Assembly (NCBI GenBank): GCA_021401465.1
Contig: JADDMT010000012.1
Coordinates: forward strand, 1 to 64,000
Length of the DNA: 64,000 nucleotides
From: Teratosphaeria epicoccoides
Taxonomy: Eukaryota; Ascomycota; Dothideomycetes; Mycosphaerellales; Teratosphaeriaceae
Direction: 5' to 3'
Position 1 is the first letter of the stretch; each line of letters starts with the position of its first letter. The translations under genes were made by a program, and so were the position numbers. Below, one piece after another: positions 1-11,800 of the stretch. The notes under the pieces are model-generated. The model ran no database searches. It was not told the origin of the DNA and saw nothing but the letters and a program-made list of their open reading frames with translations.

Positions 1-130
1 AATTCAATCCTCTCTTGCTTAGAGGAGAGTCAGTTACAAGGTTAACTGCCATTGTCGATATTCTTCACAGCTCCCGAGTCTAACACCTAGTCACCTTCCT
101 GCTATCGGCACCTACCCTTATGACATTACT
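1..130. repeat. Fragment of a retroelement end, third copy of a terminal sequence
   Basis: This stretch matches positions about 2640-2765 in the same direction and about 1690-1820 in the reverse direction. The shared words include CCTTCCTGCTAT followed by GCACCTACCCTTATGACA, and a common block around CAAGGTTAA. It is therefore a piece of a dispersed repeat whose end is cut by the window edge. I cannot tell whether it is an LTR end or the end of another element. Confidence 0.6.
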
Positions 131-222
131 CTTGCGTAGTGTAAGCATGCTACATCCCGTACCCTATATATTCCGCGTGTATTACTCGGTAAGGCTAGGG
201 ACATCCTCATAGGAGGAGGGGC

Positions 223-584
223 AGTAATACGGTTAATACTAGGGGGCTATTAGAACCGCATAGGTTCTAATGCCTACCCTTAGTATATAGTAACCCTACT
301 ACTTATAGTAAGGGGGTCCTTTGTACATACGTTAGCTTATATGTCGTCTAAGTAGGATTAATGGTTAACGTAGGATGCTCCTATGTTACTAACCCTATAA
401 TACCCCTGCAGGGATAGGCTCGGACATGCTTTCCCTAATTGAGGGGTATCAGAGGTTATAAGCACCCTTAGCGCTACCTCTGCGATAAGCAGAAAGCAGC
501 GCTATCTTGTACCTATTAAAAGGTCGGATTACTCTGTCATACTACGAGATATTTTCATATCATATAGCATATATATCTATATCA
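223..584 (+). mobile_element. LTR copy A (362 bp)
   Basis: The stretch is nearly identical to 5779-6140 along its whole length. It follows a purine-rich run (AGGAGGAGGGG) that looks like a polypurine tract, and it ends in CA. It contains a short inverted repeat, TTAGAACC and GGTTCTAA, around a GCATA loop. The copy at 5779 begins TG, which suggests LTR boundaries TG...CA in the original family. No target-site duplication is visible around this copy. Degraded pieces of the same repeat occur near 14485 and 47366. Confidence 0.6.
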
Positions 585-1140
585 TCTAAACCTAGTAGCA
601 CTTAGGCAGGTAGAATATCTCTGCTAACTACAAACTAAAGCACGACTTAACCTGTAGTTCTATTAGCAGAACATAGCATAGTACGTAAATCGTAAGAGAA
701 TTAAGGGACTAATTCTCAAGGAGGGGGACAAGGTATATCTCCTCTGCTATAACATCAAATTAGACAAGCCGAGTAAAAAACTAGACGCTATAAAACTAGG
801 ACCCTTCTAGATTAAGGCTAAGAAAGGACTAGTCAATTTTAAATTGTAGCTCCCTAAGCAGATAAGGATACATCCTATGTTTCATATCTCTCTGCTAGAA
901 CTAGTAGCGCTAGACGCTACGCTGTAAACAGAACCTTTACTACTTGACCCTAAGGTCGAAGAACTAGAGTACACTATTAAGAAGATTGTCGGCGCTCGCT
1001 AGACAGGCTGTTAGTAAGAGTACTTAGTAAAATAGGAAGGGTACGGCAGTACCGAGAATACCTAGGAACTACTAGAACACTGAAAAAACTGTTAGTAAAA
1101 GGTACGGAGATTCAAGTAGAAAACGAACCTAAGGAGAACG
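585..1140 (+). pseudogene. Chromovirus (Ty3/gypsy) integrase C-terminus and chromodomain, decayed
   Basis: Reading the plus strand through stop codons gives an integrase C-terminal segment with GDKVYLL near 727, then a KLDAIKLGPF-type segment, then a 'HPMFHISLLE' segment near 870. A chromodomain follows at about 960-1080, with a YLVK-stop-EGYGS core and a T-stop-E in place of TWE. In Ty3/gypsy chromoviruses this domain directs integration towards marked chromatin. The frame is broken mostly by TAG, each explained by a C-to-T or G-to-A change. The upstream integrase core is missing because LTR copy A lies directly in front. This is a dead remnant. Confidence 0.75.
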
Positions 1141-1224
1141 TCATGAACTACGACTAGCCCCTTGCGGGACGCTATCGACAGGCTCGGCTACTACACTGTC
1201 TAGGAAACCCTAATACGACATATC

Positions 1225-1650
1225 GGCAAAACCATCTATTACACTCTATGTCATAGGACTAAGCGCAAGACCCGCTAAAGGATCGGGATCAAGGAGGAGT
1301 CTAGTCTGCTAAAGAGCCTGCTCTTCCGCCTTGTGCTCTTTAATCTCACGCTCCTTAAGAGCACGACTATCTTTGACCTCCTAGTTAACTACATCTAACT
1401 GTTTCTAGAGACGCATCTCTTTTACATGTGCCTCTATTATCTTTTGCGAAGGCTCCGCGAGAGTAGCCTTCGTATAATTAAGATCAGCAATTAGTCTTTT
1501 CTACTAATTACCTAGTTTCTTCTATTTGACCTCTATTACCTTTGCATTATAACTCTAACAGTTACTAAAATGATAGTGCAAACATTTCCTTAAGGAAATG
1601 TGCATATAACAAACGAGCTTTAACTCTTTATACTAGGTACAAGACTTCAT
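1225..1650 (-). pseudogene. Antisense Cys/coiled-coil reading frame downstream of a chromovirus pol
   Basis: On the minus strand, starting at an ATG at 1650, a frame runs to about 1225 with only a few stops. It carries a cysteine motif (KCLHYHFSNC followed, after a stop, by SYN) and then a charged, Leu/Glu/Lys-rich helical stretch that ends with a DPDPLAGL segment. It lies between the chromodomain of the plus-strand pol remnant and the element's 3' end. An equivalent frame with the motif KCLECVQKNC-KEYN occupies the same place in the second chromovirus remnant (13000-13546). I do not recognise the protein. It may be an accessory product of this element family or a chance antisense frame. Confidence 0.5.
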
Positions 1651-1689
1651 GCTTTCTTTATCTTAGCGATAGATTTGATTCGCGCGGCG

Positions 1690-2765
1690 TTTGCGTGTTA
1701 GAAGGGTAGGTGCTAATAGCAGGAAGGGGATTAGGTGTTAGACTCGCAGAGTAGTGAAGAATATTGACAAAGGCAATTAACCTTGTACTAACTATCCCCC
1801 CTAGAGGAGAAGATTGTGAATTAAGCACGAAGCTCCTAACTGCCTATCCTGAAGCTATCCCTATATACTAGAGAGACAAGGCAGCTCTGTTAGGTCTGTT
1901 AACAGACCTGTTAGACCTATGTCTATAGATCTGTAGACTAACCCTACAGATCCTAGGGTCTATTCTTACATGACAGATCCCTTCTCCTATGTAGGCCTAT
2001 AGATCTGTAGACTAACCCTATAGATCTAGGTGTCTATCCTCACGTGACAGACCCTCTCTTCTATGCCTACGTTATGACTTATAACACTATGACTTATAGC
2101 ACTTATGACTACTATGACTCAAGCTATAGTACTCGTGACTTATAGCACTTATGACACTCATGACATTACGTTTCTACGTTAAAAGAGCGTTAGTATCAGG
2201 AATGACACAAGGCAGTAAAGAGGAAAGGGAAGACATTACTACGTAACAGAATAACAAGGGAAACCCTGCTACTAATAGGATAGCTTAGGGACAAGCTAGG
2301 CTAAGAGGGGGATAGTGTTATGGTTTAGAGTACTGTTACCTAAATCCTAACACGTGAATAAAAGAGAGGATCTGTCACATGTTATTAGAGGTCTGTCACG
2401 TGTCATCAGAGGTCTGTCATGTGTTATCAGAGGTCTGTCATATGTTATTAGAGGTCTGTCATGTAAGAACAGATCCCTTAAGGGCCTGTCGCTAGCGTAA
2501 CAGACACCTAGATCTATAGGGTTAGTCTACAGACCTAACGGACCTAGGTCTAGTAGGTCTAGTAACAGATCTAACAGAGCGACTACATCTCTTAGTATAT
2601 AGGAATAGCGTTAGGCTAGACAGTTAGAAGCTTTATGCTTAACCTTCTACTTCATCAAGTATAGTTAGTTACAAGGTTAATTGCTATTGTTAATATTCTT
2701 TACTACTCTCTAAGTCTAACGCCTAATCTCCTTCCTGCTATTAGCACCTACCCTTATGACACTCT
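1690..2765. repeat. Inverted repeat pair with a polypurine tract and LTR start inside
   Basis: The left arm (about 1690-2060) and the right arm (about 2440-2765) are inverted copies of each other. Shared words include CCTATATACTA, GTCTGTAGACTAACCCTA and the CCTTCCTGCTATTAGCACCTACCC end. Between them lie short direct repeats: TATAGCACTTATGAC-like words at 2080-2165 and GAGGTCTGTCA-like words at 2385-2465. A purine tract at 2303-2312 followed by TGTTATGG resembles the tract at 13608-13617 and looks like a retroelement 3' LTR start. The structure could be two LTRs in opposite orientation from nested insertions, or a foldback element. Confidence 0.55.
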
Positions 2766-4150
2766 AAATGCATTAGAGATTACTATTTTACCCTTACGTC
2801 TGCTCTCTAAGAAACTACCCCCGACTATGATTCGTCTTAGCCACGTCAGGTTCAGATTCCTAAAGAGATCCTTATTATCAGCTATGTAGGCTAATACACT
2901 AGAGTTAAGGAGAACCGCACTTTGTTTAAGCTTGCCCTTCACGTTAGCTATAGCTTCTGCCTATTCGTACTTGTCATCTAATTCGTCAGAGGAATTAGAG
3001 CACTCTAATAATGCTAAGCTCTTAGAGTTAGAGTTGCCTAAGGATAACGACGTGTCTACATCTATAGCATAGGCCTTAGCATTCTTATGCTTTCGCTTGT
3101 CTATGCGCTTCTTGTCCCTCTTACCTAGGCGTAATTTGCTCTGACTAGACTTACTCTAACTAGACTTACTCTAGCTAGACTTACTCTGACTAGACTTACT
3201 CTGACTAGACTTACTCTGACTAGACTTACTCTGACTAGACTTACTCTGACTAGACTTACTCTGACTAGACTTACTCTGACTAGACTTACTCTGACTAGAC
3301 TTACTCTGACTAGATTTCCTGCTCTTTACCTCTAATGCTCTGATCTTCTAAGTCAGAGACCTTAGCTTAGTGTTCCTCTAGCGTAGTAGGCTACTATAGC
3401 GCTTACGTAGCTTCTCTTTTAGTGCCTTTTGTGCATCTAGTAGTCGTAGGCACTTCTGTACTATATAGTCAGGTAAACTGCAAAGGAAGCATACTCTGCC
3501 CTTTCTAACTTCCGCGCTTATTGCAATGTTAGAGCCCTTTAGGCGCAACTCCTCCTCAAACAGGATATGTAGGACTCTCTAACTATCCTTTATACCTATT
3601 AGATCGATGTTACGTCTTAGGTCGTAGTAGTGCTTAGGTAGGGCATTAAGGAGCTATTAGACGACTCTGTCTTACGTGTATAACATCCTTGTCTTAGGTT
3701 TAACATTAATGATCTTTTGTAATAGGTTCGTAAGTGTCGCATAGGCGTTATCGATGCTTATATCCTCGTCTATCTCGTACATTGTGTACTATTACTAGTA
3801 TACCCTTAAGGATGTTAGAAGGTTCTTCTTGTATTTCGAGAGTAATATAGCCTATGCCTCCGCGGCTGTCTTGTACTCAAGCGTCAGAGTGCTATTAGTC
3901 TCATCAAGGCTTGGCGATATCTCATATAGGGCAGTTAAATTAGCCTTAAACTACTCATTAGTGTTAGCTAGCTCATACATCTAATTGCCTACAATATATT
4001 GTAACTATGCCCCCTCTTTATTAGTAGCTAGTAGCATAGTGCCTTTAAGGGTCTAGTCTCTTTAGTCCTGAGATTCCGACAAGCTCTAACTAGCGTTTCT
4101 CTTGTTAGAGTAGGGACTTTCTTTCGGTCCTTAGATAAGTTCATAGTAAG
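2754..4150 (-). pseudogene. Ty1/copia-type Gag and protease start, decayed
   Basis: On the minus strand, from high to low coordinates, one can read a Gag-like region with long helical segments (for example NAYATLTNLLQKI and LLNALPKHYYDLRR). A zinc knuckle of the form CFLC-x4-Y-x4-C follows near 3490; the usual histidine is tyrosine, which a C-to-T change explains. Next comes a KSSQS pentapeptide repeat region, and finally, at 2754-2942, a segment resembling the copia aspartic protease flank (NKDLFRN and a following IIVGGSFLES). Frames shift and stops are frequent, so it is dead. Integrase and reverse transcriptase are not present downstream. Confidence 0.6.
3138..3320. repeat. 15-bp tandem repeat, about 12 units
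   Basis: The unit ACTCTGACTAGACTT is repeated about twelve times head to tail with almost no divergence, apart from three variant units at the left side. Because 15 is a multiple of three, it encodes an in-frame five-residue repeat (KSSQS) on the minus strand, inside the Gag-like remnant. It is a minisatellite within a retroelement, not a CRISPR array, since there are no unique spacers. Confidence 0.9.
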
Positions 4151-4559
4151 GAAGTATTATAATTAGTAAATGAATAAGTATTAAAATAGATAAACAAAGA
4201 TTGTTATATGTCGAATTCCCGTATAGTTTTAGAAGGTAACTACGAACTTTTCAACTATGTCTAAATGGTTACTAGGCTCTTTCACGTCTTATCTGCGTCT
4301 TAAGAGTCTGTCTAACATGCTCTAACAGGCTCTAGTCTCCTTTACATAGTGCGGCGGCAGCCTCTAGTCTGCCCTTAATTGTCTAGCAGATTAAGTACGC
4401 TCTTCTAACAAATTCTTCTAGCTACAGGTAAAACCTAGGCTCATAACCTGTTAAATTAAGTCCTTAAACTCAGGTAATAGATTTACGCATAGGAAGTAGC
4501 CATAGAATAAATATATTATGTCAAGTATTAGATATATATCGAACGTAGTTAATAGAGGA
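4151..4559. other. Decayed retroelement sequence, not assigned
   Basis: This stretch has the same TAG-rich composition as its surroundings. The minus strand shows a helical segment with several stops near 4240-4400 that could be the amino-terminal part of the neighbouring Gag, but no family motif can be named. I see no intact gene. Confidence 0.4.
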
Positions 4560-5775
4560 GAAGAGGTAAAAATTCTTCTCTTCCTAGCTAGGGTTATATA
4601 TCCCTTAACCCCTGACCTGAGTCAGAGAGGTCAGAGTAAGGGTCCTGCCTGACTCTAACTCCTACTAACTTAGTACGGCTAGTATGCGACTGCCTATCAC
4701 ATTTTAACACTTAATACCCTCGACTTCCTACTCTTTGTTCTCTTCTGCTAATAGCATTAGGTCCGTAGGCTCTTCGCCCTCGCCCTATACCTATAGTTTA
4801 AGTAGATACGTAGAAGACATCATGTACATAATACGACGATAGCAACGATAGCTAGTATGCCTGTAATCCTATTACGTCACGTATCTAGAAGGGTTCGACA
4901 AACCTTGGCGTTATCTTCTTACTCGGAAGTTTGAGCTTAAGATTCTTCGTTAATAGTAATACCTTTGTACTAACTACATATTACATTAGCTTAGTACAGG
5001 CGTTATTATGTTTTATCTAGGATTCTGAAGCCTTTTTCTAGTGTTCTATTAGCACTGAATGTACCTTGCGTATATTCTGCACTAATTCCGTGGCGGCTAG
5101 CACCCTCTCCTTAGAAGACTCGTCCTAGGGCGGTTCTAGGTGTATTTCTGGATTAAAGCCATAAAAAATCTAAAATGGCAACATGCGCATAGTAGCATGC
5201 ACGCTATTATTAACTACAAATTCCGCTATAGGAATTACGTCAGCCTAGGCATCCTGGTTCTTAGCGTAGTAGTACTAAAGGTACTACTTAAGAGTCTAGT
5301 TTATACGTTTAGTCTAACTATTAGTTTGTAGATAGAATGCTATACTTATGTAGTACTTAACACGCGCCTTTAACACAAATTCTTGCTAATATTTGCTAGT
5401 AAAGACAGAACCTCGATCTGATAGAATACTTCGGGGTATACTATAGGGCTATATGACTTTGTCGCAAAGTAATCGCGCAAGCTTGCTACTTGTGCACTTT
5501 TTTGTATATAGGATAAACACATTTATCTTTAAATATAGGTCGACTACTATAAGGATAGTATTAACTACATTGCCTCTCTACTTTGCTAGCAGCAAATTAG
5601 TAATAAAATCTATAGTCAAGTCTTGCTATAGTCTCTCTAGTAGTAGGAGTGCCTAAGTATTGCCATAAGGGTAATAGCGCCAAGATTTGCTAATCTAGCA
5701 TGTCTAGCAGGATTTAACATAGTCAGAAACATCCTGTTCTAGCGTCGGCTACTAGTATTTACATCTAAGAAGAGC
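4560..5775 (-). pseudogene. Ty3/gypsy integrase with C-terminal part, decayed
   Basis: The minus strand carries the usual order of a gypsy integrase. First comes a zinc-binding type segment with KSC-x2-C near 5710. The catalytic core follows with LTIDFITNL near 5610, SDRGSVFTS near 5400, and a region corresponding to the HPQTDGQTE motif near 5335. A basic C-terminal part follows with KLPSKKITPRFVEPF near 4910 and HDVFYVS near 4820. Stops are mainly TAG. The sequence is cut at its 5' side by LTR copy B at 5779, so that LTR probably inserted into this integrase. It is a dead remnant. Confidence 0.75.
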
Positions 5776-5778
5776 ATT

Positions 5779-6140
5779 TGTAATACGGTTAATACTAGGG
5801 GGCTATTAGAGCCGCATAGGTTCTAATGCCTACCCTTAGCATGTAGTAACCCTACTACATATAGCAAGGGGGTCCTTCGTACATACGTTAGCTCGTATGT
5901 CGTCTAAGTAGAATTAATGGTTAACATAGGATGCCCCTACGTCGCTAACCCTACGATATCCCTACAGGGATAGGCTCGGACATGCTTTCCCTAATTAAGG
6001 GGCGTCAGGGGTTATAAGTACCCTTAGCGCTACCTCTACAATAAGCAGAAAGTAGCGCTATCTTATACCTATTAAAAGGTCAGATTACTCTGTCACACTA
6101 CGAGATATTTTCATATCATATAGCATATATATCTATATTA
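5779..6140 (+). mobile_element. LTR copy B (362 bp)
   Basis: This is a full-length match to 223-584 with scattered transitions. It begins TGTAATACGG and ends TATATTA, where copy A ends TATATCA, so the terminal CA has become TA. The internal inverted repeat is kept with one changed base that still allows G-U pairing. It stands directly upstream of a Gag-Pol remnant on the same strand and is the likely 5' LTR of that element. Confidence 0.7.
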
Positions 6141-6159
6141 GTTCTGCTTTCTCCCCCCT

Positions 6160-8818
6160 GCTTTGTAGTCTAGCAGAGAATACTACAATATGTCTAGAGT
6201 ACTATGTACTCGCAACTAACGCGTAGCGAGTGCTATCCTAAGCGCCTATAATGGCGAAGCTAGCCTAAGTAACTAGCCCGCAGAAGTACCTACTACAAGC
6301 AACACTACATTAAGCGACAGTTCTACTAGAGGCTAATTACGTAGCGGACAAGGTAATAGGCCCCCCGCATAGGGACTACAGCTAACCCTGACTATTAACC
6401 TGGCCCTTGTAGCCATGATTGTCGATTAGGTCGCGAACCGCCTTATAAACTAGAGCTAGAGCCGTACTACTTCTAGTAGCGACAACGGCGAGGACGACGA
6501 AGACGTCGCTATAAGTAGTACTAATAAACTAGCGGACAAAGAAATTTAGCGAGATTTCACGCTAGGGTCCCGCAAAGACAACTTACTAGTAGGCGTAGAC
6601 TCTCTGCGTGTGCCTGTAAGTCTAGTGCCTAGAATTTGGGGCCATAGTAGGCTAACTAGGAGGCAGTTGTAATGCATGTAACCTGAAGCTATTTAAGGGA
6701 GACACCTTAAAGGAGGCTCGAACTTTCTTGTAGGCATGTAAGGCAGTTTTTATGCTTAACCTACGCGGATATTCTACAGAGGGCAAACAAGTTACCTTTA
6801 GTGTGATGTAGCTCGAAGAGGATAAGGAACCTCGTAACAATTAGCATAAGTAGTATGACCTTATGCGGGTCTATAACAGAACGTATACATAGGCAGACTT
6901 TCGCTAGTTCTGTGTCGACTAGGTCAAGGATCCAGGGAACTATGCCCTTACTATGTCTGTTAAGTATAAGAAGGCTAAGTAGGGGAAGGGACAAATAACC
7001 TCTAGCTTCGCTACCTACCTTGCTACGCTTAAGGGATAGATGCTACCCTATACTAAGACATAACGCATGTAGTACCTACTCGTCAAACTTAATGACAATC
7101 TTTAGAACATAATCATGACTTTTCATGAACTTCTGACAACTCGGCAAGACCTCGTGTCCCTTGCGACACGTATAGAGATTACCTTAAAGCAAAATTGAAA
7201 ATCAGGCGGCAAGGATAATAAGCGTCTAAGCCCTAAGGACCTACTGAAGGGCCGCTATTACAAGCGCCCTAAGGGTTACATCTAACGTAGTAGCTCATTC
7301 TAGAGGAGCAAGCCCTCTAAGCCTAAAGATAGTAGCGAGAAGCCTCCGAGTAGCTGCTACATCTGTAGAGCAAGGGACTACTAGGCAGCTCGCTGTCCTA
7401 AACGAAGTAATAGGAAAAAGGTAAGCAAGGTGTCTAAAACCTCCCTAGAGGGGAGGCGAAAAAAGGACAAGCCTAAGACAACCGAATAGCTACTACAGGT
7501 ATCTAAGCTGTCTGTTACTAATAGTGTAGACTCATGGCCTGCCTAGCGCCTATCTAGTACGGTCTAAGTTAATAGCTCGCTTAAGCTAGTAGACTATATG
7601 TTAGACGACCTTGCGGAGGTTAACGTGATACCCTAGCGGGTAATTATATGGCTCGGTTTAAAGCCGATCCTAGGAGCCCTGCTGCCTACTATGAAGTCCT
7701 TTTAGGGCGAAGGCGTAGCGGCTCGAGGCGCGTATAACGTGCACCTCTAACTCGCGGACTCCTTAGGAGAAGTGCGCGAGACTAACGAAGTCTTCTACGC
7801 TAAAGACGTTCCTAATAAGGAGCTCCTACTTGGCCGCCCTTAGCGCTACAAGCAGGGAGTCGTTGTTAATAGAGCTACTAACAATTAGTTCTACAGCTCT
7901 ATAGGCGAAGTTCCTATAGTAAGGATGCGTGACGCACATGGCTTCTATAAGGACATAAAGAAGGTCTAATGTATGTATGCAGTCCGCATATAGAACGTTA
8001 AGGAAGACGTTACGCTTCTGCCTAAGTTAGAGGAATACGCCGATATTTTCGACGTAGAGGCTGCGGCCTATTCCCGGGCCCTAGACGCGGAACATGCGAT
8101 TAACCTTAAGGAGGGTTATAATCCTCCGCATTAACCTCTGTACCCTATGTCGTAATCGCAGCTCGAAACACTTCGAGACTATCTCTACAAGGCGCAAAGA
8201 AACGCGTGGATCCGACAAAGCGACAGCGAGGCTAGAGCGCTAGTTATGTTCGTCCTAAAGAAGGATAACACGCTCTACCTATACGTTAACTATAGGGGCC
8301 TTAACGCGGTAACTTAGAAGAACTGCTGCCCCCTACTACTTATTAGCAAGACGCTTGACTGCCTTAGTCACGCCGCTATCTTCTTGTCTATTAACTTGAA
8401 GGACGCCTACTACTAGATACTAATCCGAAAGGGCGACAAGTAGAAGACTACGTTCTAAACGTAGTATAGACACTTTAAGTATATAGTGATGCTATTTAGC
8501 TTGACTAACGTACTAGCGACGTTCTAAGCGTATATTAACTAGGCCGTAGCCGGCCTCGTTAACACCTACTACGTAGTATATTTAGACGATATACTAGTCT
8601 ACTCTAACTCGAAGGAGGAGCATATTCGGCATCTAAGGATAGTACTCGAACAGCTCCGTAAGTTCGCTCTATATGTAAACCTATTAAAGAAGTGCTCATT
8701 CCTAACGGATAGGATTAAGTTTCTTGGATACATCGTCTCTACGGAAGGAGTCATCATAGATAAGTGAAGGGTGTCTGTAATCGCGGAGTAGCTGTAGCTA
8801 ACTACCCTCTAAGAAGTA
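6160..8818 (+). pseudogene. Ty3/gypsy Gag-protease-reverse transcriptase, decayed but collinear
   Basis: Reading through stops gives one long collinear Gag-Pol. A Gag region lies at about 6190-7200. A zinc knuckle CYIC-x4-DY-stop-AARC lies near 7350, with the expected His replaced by Tyr. A protease/spacer region lies at about 7500-7980. A reverse transcriptase lies at about 8030-8790, with LYVNYRGLN near 8280, SINLKDAYY near 8390, VVYLDDILVYS near 8575 (catalytic YLDD intact) and FLGYIVS near 8730. Most stops are TAG, with a few TAA and TGA, and most fit single transitions from Gln or Trp codons. The frame breaks off at about 8818, where unrelated sequence begins. Confidence 0.85.
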
Positions 8819-11800
8819 CAGGTAAGTGCTACTTACTAGATTGCTAGGTACACATGAGCTTTTCTTTAGCGGGCTAATTGTCGTTAGTTACATAGGGACC
8901 CCTAACGCCCCTTAGATTAGTGTTAGGGGGGTCCGTGTGTTTAGGAGCAAAAGGAATAGGAAGGTCGTCTTCATTGTGATGAAGACAGAAGACGCTAATT
9001 AGTCAGGCTAAAAGAAGGTTAATGTTAAGTACAAGACAGAAGACTAGTACACCTAGGTACTCTACTAAGGCCTGTAGAACACCTACGACATAGTGCAATT
9101 ATACGACGAGTTCTCTCTATAGTTTAGATAGCGTCTACAGGGTAAGTTCAGCGACGTCGTAGTAGGAGCCCGTAACAACTTGGCTACTTTGAATAGCATA
9201 ATAAACAAGCTGTTTATTGTCTAGTACTACGTGCAGAGGAACGAGATACGCTAACAAGTGTATATGTGTATACTGACACACGTTTCTGAGGCCATAGTAG
9301 GCTAGCGAGTAGGTAGGCGTAAGGACATAGTAGTGTTCTAAAGGGGGGTCTAGCTATGTTTCCTGAAGTCTAGCGAGCTAGCGGAGATAGTATTACTTAT
9401 AGTTTACTTGTTTCTTAGCTCCTGTGAGACTAGCATGCTAGTAAGAGCTATAGTCCCTGTTAATTTGATACGGCAATAGCAGGTAGATGTGATTTAACAG
9501 TAGCATATTTTAGTTGTAGTAGCTGCTTACCTACTACTAACGTAGCAGGTAGGTATGTATGTATTTACTAGAATTTAGATGACATTAATGCGGACCTCTG
9601 CAGTTTCGTGTAGTCTAAGCAGTTCGTACTCTACATGACTATTATAGCTACTTAGCTACCTCGACTTCAGTTTCTAGTAGTCAAGAAGTATGAGGGAATG
9701 TTAGAGAGCGTAGAGGTTAAAGACAATATCGTCGAATAGTTTACGGACTAGATGCGCCTCCTAGCGTATAAGGAAAGGCATAGGAGGATGTAGACGACTT
9801 ACAAGCTACAGCTGTTAACTATAGAAGGCTTCGGAGACTGCCTACAGCGCAGAGATAGTAGCGTAGTAGCTAGTGTAGTAAACGAGCTATGTGAGGGAGA
9901 TAGTAGTCTAAAGACAAGTTTTATTCACGAGCATTATAGTAGGAAGAAGGGAGTAGTTAGCAACCTTTCTACCCTGTTATGAGAAGGGCTTACGTAGATT
10001 ATAGTATAGGCTATAGTAACAGTATAGATAACATAGGGATAAGATGTAGATAGCCTAGGGGTCTGTTTTAATTGTTTATTTAGCGGTAGACAAAAAGGTG
10101 TATTTTGTGACAAACAAGCTAAGCTCGTGAGTTAAGAGGGCCTGTATTTAATATCGACACCCTAAGAACGATGCTGTTTCCTGTTCTTCAGCCTATTATA
10201 GACTACGTATTAGAATAGTAGCTAATTACTACAGGCAAGCGGCTGTAGTAGTATGTGTTCTAACTACTACATATTGCTAACACTTAGTAGTAATGCCTGT
10301 CGCTAGATCGCAGGGCTAGGAGTAGGGCTAAGTAGACATACATGTCAGAGGAGCGTACGAGTGTAGGTAAGTAGCGATCGAGTAGAAAGCCGTTAAAAAA
10401 GCACGCCTATAAGTAGGCATGAGTAGGAAGGCTAACGAGCCCGTGAATTAAGTAGCTAGGAGTAGGGCCAAGTAGGCCGAGCTAGTAAGATACTACTAGT
10501 ATACTACTAGCACTTACTTAGCTAACTCGGCTCTACTTAGTCTACTCTTTGTACTTCGTACTACTTAGGGCTTAGGTTTTCGAGATGTTAGAGCTCGCTA
10601 GGCTAACCCCGAGTTTTTCCTACACTACCGCTTCTTCCGCGGACAGCTTATAATACCTCTCGATATGCCTAATCTGCTTGCACTATTAGCATTTAAGCTT
10701 AGCCATCTATGACATAGTCTTCCTAGACGGGACTAGCGCAGGCTAGCCTAAGCTAGGCCGCTCTAGGGTACGTTTGCGCCGCGGTTTGCCGTCCTAGGAC
10801 CCGCTGCTATCAGATGTCCTCCTTCTTTAGCTCCAGGGGGCCTACTAGCTAGGCTTTAGTATAGAAGGCCTAGATAGCCAACTAACGCCTAGCTGCTAGC
10901 TCTGGCTAGCCCTATCCTCTGCCTCTATTAACGTAGCGGGTAGTTGTCAGTTAGACTACATAGCTCTCTTTAAGTCTGCGTTTAAGCAGGATACAAAGGA
11001 GGCTATCTACATAGTAGGCTAGTTCTCTTCAATCTCGGCCTAGTATGACTTCATCTCTGCAAGGAGCTAGCTTAGAGACATTATGCCTTACTATAGCTTC
11101 TTCAAGGTGTCGAAGGCTACTTGTCGCCTCTTAGCTAGCTAGCCTATAGAGTTAAGCATGACATCCTTCATAGTAGCCTAGTCTAGGCCCTATAGGTTGT
11201 TGTTAGGGTATAGGGTAGTACTCTCGCGGACCTAACACTCTAACTAGACCTAGATGTCCTAGTATTCGTTTTAGTCGCTACCTATGTAGCTAGCGGCTAT
11301 ATCGACCTTCTAGTGCTCCTAGTCCTAGAGACCTAGGTGCCGTCAGAACTCACGCTCTATAGAACAGACCTATTCGTTATAACAAGCCCTCGTACGCCTA
11401 TCGAAGACCTTAGGTTTAGCATACTTAGGCCCTCCCTACCTAGGTAGGCTATACTAGTCCGAACTAGACAGTTCCGCCTGCAACTAGCGGAGCTCTCGTT
11501 CTACTCAGGCTAGTTTAAGCTTCTACTCTACAATTCGGAGCCTAGCTTTGTCCTCTTGAAGCTTCGCTCCTAATATAGATCCCTCTAGTTCGCAATCTAC
11601 TATTGCTGTTAGCTCTACTTGCTAGAAAGGGTTAAACGGCCCCTACTGTCTTTAGCCTCAAGCTAGCTTTCAAGGCCTACGCCCTAAGCGCCGTCGTCTA
11701 GCCTAGGAGGGTCTAGTTAGCTACTAGCTACGCCGCTTTCGCTAGGTAGTATACAGCCTATACTCCCTTGCTTACTACTAGTGCTAGCAGCACTACTTCT

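Noticed and set aside
3138..3320. Could be taken for a CRISPR array because of regular repeats
   Set aside because: The units are directly adjacent without unique spacers, it lies in a fungal retroelement, and it encodes an in-frame peptide repeat.
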